Below, piece after piece: positions 63,265 through 64,000 of a stretch of DNA of 64,000 bases. The DNA comes from Reyranella sp. (GTDB lineage Bacteria > Pseudomonadota > Alphaproteobacteria > Reyranellales > Reyranellaceae), in the NCBI RefSeq assembly GCF_004297265.1, contig NZ_SCUT01000007.1, forward strand, positions 156,604 through 220,603, read 5' to 3'. Each line of letters starts with the position of its first letter. Position 1 is the first letter of the stretch. The notes beneath the pieces were generated by a model. That model was not told where the DNA came from. It searched no databases and saw nothing but the letters and a program-made list of their open reading frames with translations. The position numbers were made by a program, and so were the translations under genes.

Positions 63265-63678
63265 TCAAGACCAGCCAAGCTCTTTCAGCGCCCAGCCAGC
63301 ATTCCGGATCTTGGTCATGTGACGGATTTTGTCGCCCTCAAAATTCATTGAGTAGACATAGTCTGAGCTCGTGCTCTTGCCGGTCGGGGGCGGGCCGCCG
63401 TTACCAGTATGTGTTCCCTTGAAGACGGCGTAGGCGACAACGTTATTGCGAGTGCTGTCAGTCGCGAAGGACTTAACCTCGTAATTTCCTTTGGGCATCA
63501 TCTTCATCAAGCCTTGCATCCAGTCGGCGTACTCCGCGAGCGTTTTGACGTCGGCCAAAGGTTCGGCTTGGCAGGAGAATGAAGCATCCGGCGCACAGTG
63601 GGATTTGCAGGCCTCCCATCCCTTGCCCGTTTCGCAAGCCTCGAAGAACTTCATCGCAACGTCAGCAATCGACGGCAT
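63265..63678 (-). CDS. SnoaL/NTF2-like protein
   Basis: A 137-aa single-domain protein with the cone-shaped NTF2 fold pattern: MPSIADVAMKFFEACETGKGWEACKSHCAPDASFSC at the start, then YADWMQGLMKMMPKGNYEVKSFATD and YVYSMNFEGDKIRHMTKIRNAGWALKELGW. SnoaL relatives are polyketide cyclases, isomerases or binding proteins; no catalytic assignment is possible. A GAGGAAAG site precedes the ATG. Confidence 0.82.
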   Translation of the reverse strand: MPSIADVAMKFFEACETGKGWEACKSHCAPDASFSCQAEPLADVKTLAEYADWMQGLMKMMPKGNYEVKSFATDSTRNNVVAYAVFKGTHTGNGGPPPTGKSTSSDYVYSMNFEGDKIRHMTKIRNAGWALKELGWS

Positions 63679-64000
63679 TGTGTGCCTTTCCTCAATTGGC
63701 GCCCTAGATGCGACGATCAAAGACTGCAACCATGAGGGTGAACGCTATCCCAGAACTTTCAACCCGGAAAGGAGCAATTAGGATAACCGTTGCAATTACT
63801 CATCGCCGCCGCGCAACTGCAGTAACAATCGGGGCGCTTTGGGCCGGAGCCTAAAGCGGGCATCGGACTATCCGGCAATAATCTAACGAGGCTTTGCCTC
63901 AGACGGACAAGATGTATTGGGGTGGCTCCGGTCGCCGGTTCATGACGGGCTCTGGTAGAACCAGTCCCAAGTGGACCGCGTAAGCGGTTAAACGCCCTTT
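63679..64000. other. 322-bp terminal stretch without a gene
   Basis: Lower in GC than the rest. A small hairpin GAGGC-TTT-GCCTC near 63886 is visible, without a T-tract. The promoter of the SnoaL-like gene should be at its left end. No supported reading frame reaches the right edge. Confidence 0.5.

Noticed and set aside
63886..63898. GAGGC-TTT-GCCTC hairpin as a terminator
   Set aside because: The stem is only five base pairs and no T-run follows.

Overview
The window is about 64 kb of GC-rich, densely packed DNA (roughly two thirds G+C by eye). Genes mostly overlap by 4 bp or lie a few bases apart. The content suggests a free-living, metabolically versatile alphaproteobacterium, perhaps near the Rhizobiales or Rhodospirillales: many ABC importers for organic nitrogen compounds, a five-step hut pathway with HutF, CydABX-CydDC, an MHYT-GGDEF-EAL protein and short palindromic intergenic repeats. 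The taxonomic placement is inference. No rRNA, tRNA, CRISPR array, insertion sequence or prophage was found.

1-9.7 kb is a histidine-utilisation locus. A leftward unit hutF-hutC-hyuA (hyuA runs off the left edge) faces a rightward unit hutI-hutH-hutU-DUF1028 across only 30 bp, which hold a perfect-arm palindrome and a promoter that predicts a leaderless hutI mRNA. 9.0-13.2 kb is a leftward operon: a PhyH-type dioxygenase, a NitT/TauT-type importer and a second HutC-like regulator. Its upstream palindrome shares the TGTATAG core of the hut palindrome.

13.4-25.4 kb holds two consecutive rightward modules. The first couples an NtaA/SnaA-type flavin monooxygenase to a complete Dpp/Opp-type importer. 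The second couples a RutA-like pyrimidine oxygenase to a Pot-type importer. Neither has a flavin reductase, and the second has no other rut gene. 25.4-37.8 kb carries catabolic enzymes: an IlvD/EDD dehydratase, a TauD dioxygenase, a class III CoA-transferase, an APH-fold kinase coupled to an AGXT2L-like PLP enzyme (a probable kinase/phospho-lyase pair), an orphan peptide-type binding protein with a GMC oxidoreductase, and an amidase-LysR unit facing a GntR gene across a 20-bp perfect palindrome.

38.6-50.4 kb contains two small membrane proteins, an Ldh-family dehydrogenase, an NlpC/P60 hydrolase, the cytochrome bd operon cydABX-cydDC and an MHYT-GGDEF-EAL protein. 50.7-54.2 kb has a divergent pair, a degenerate iron-alcohol-dehydrogenase homologue facing a leaderless ModA-like protein, followed by a racemase-family protein and a MaoC hydratase. 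54.2-59.9 kb has a three-subunit molybdenum hydroxylase with a MarR regulator and an M20 amidohydrolase. 60.0-62.7 kb has a LemA lipoprotein and two TPM-domain proteins. The right end holds a SnoaL-like protein and sparse sequence.

Most promising for follow-up: the divergent leaderless hut promoter and a possible hydantoin-5-propionate branch; the two monooxygenase-importer modules; the kinase/phospho-lyase pair; the two-helix CydX; and two short decayed copies of neighbouring genes (an Ldh 3' end and a MaoC 5' end).
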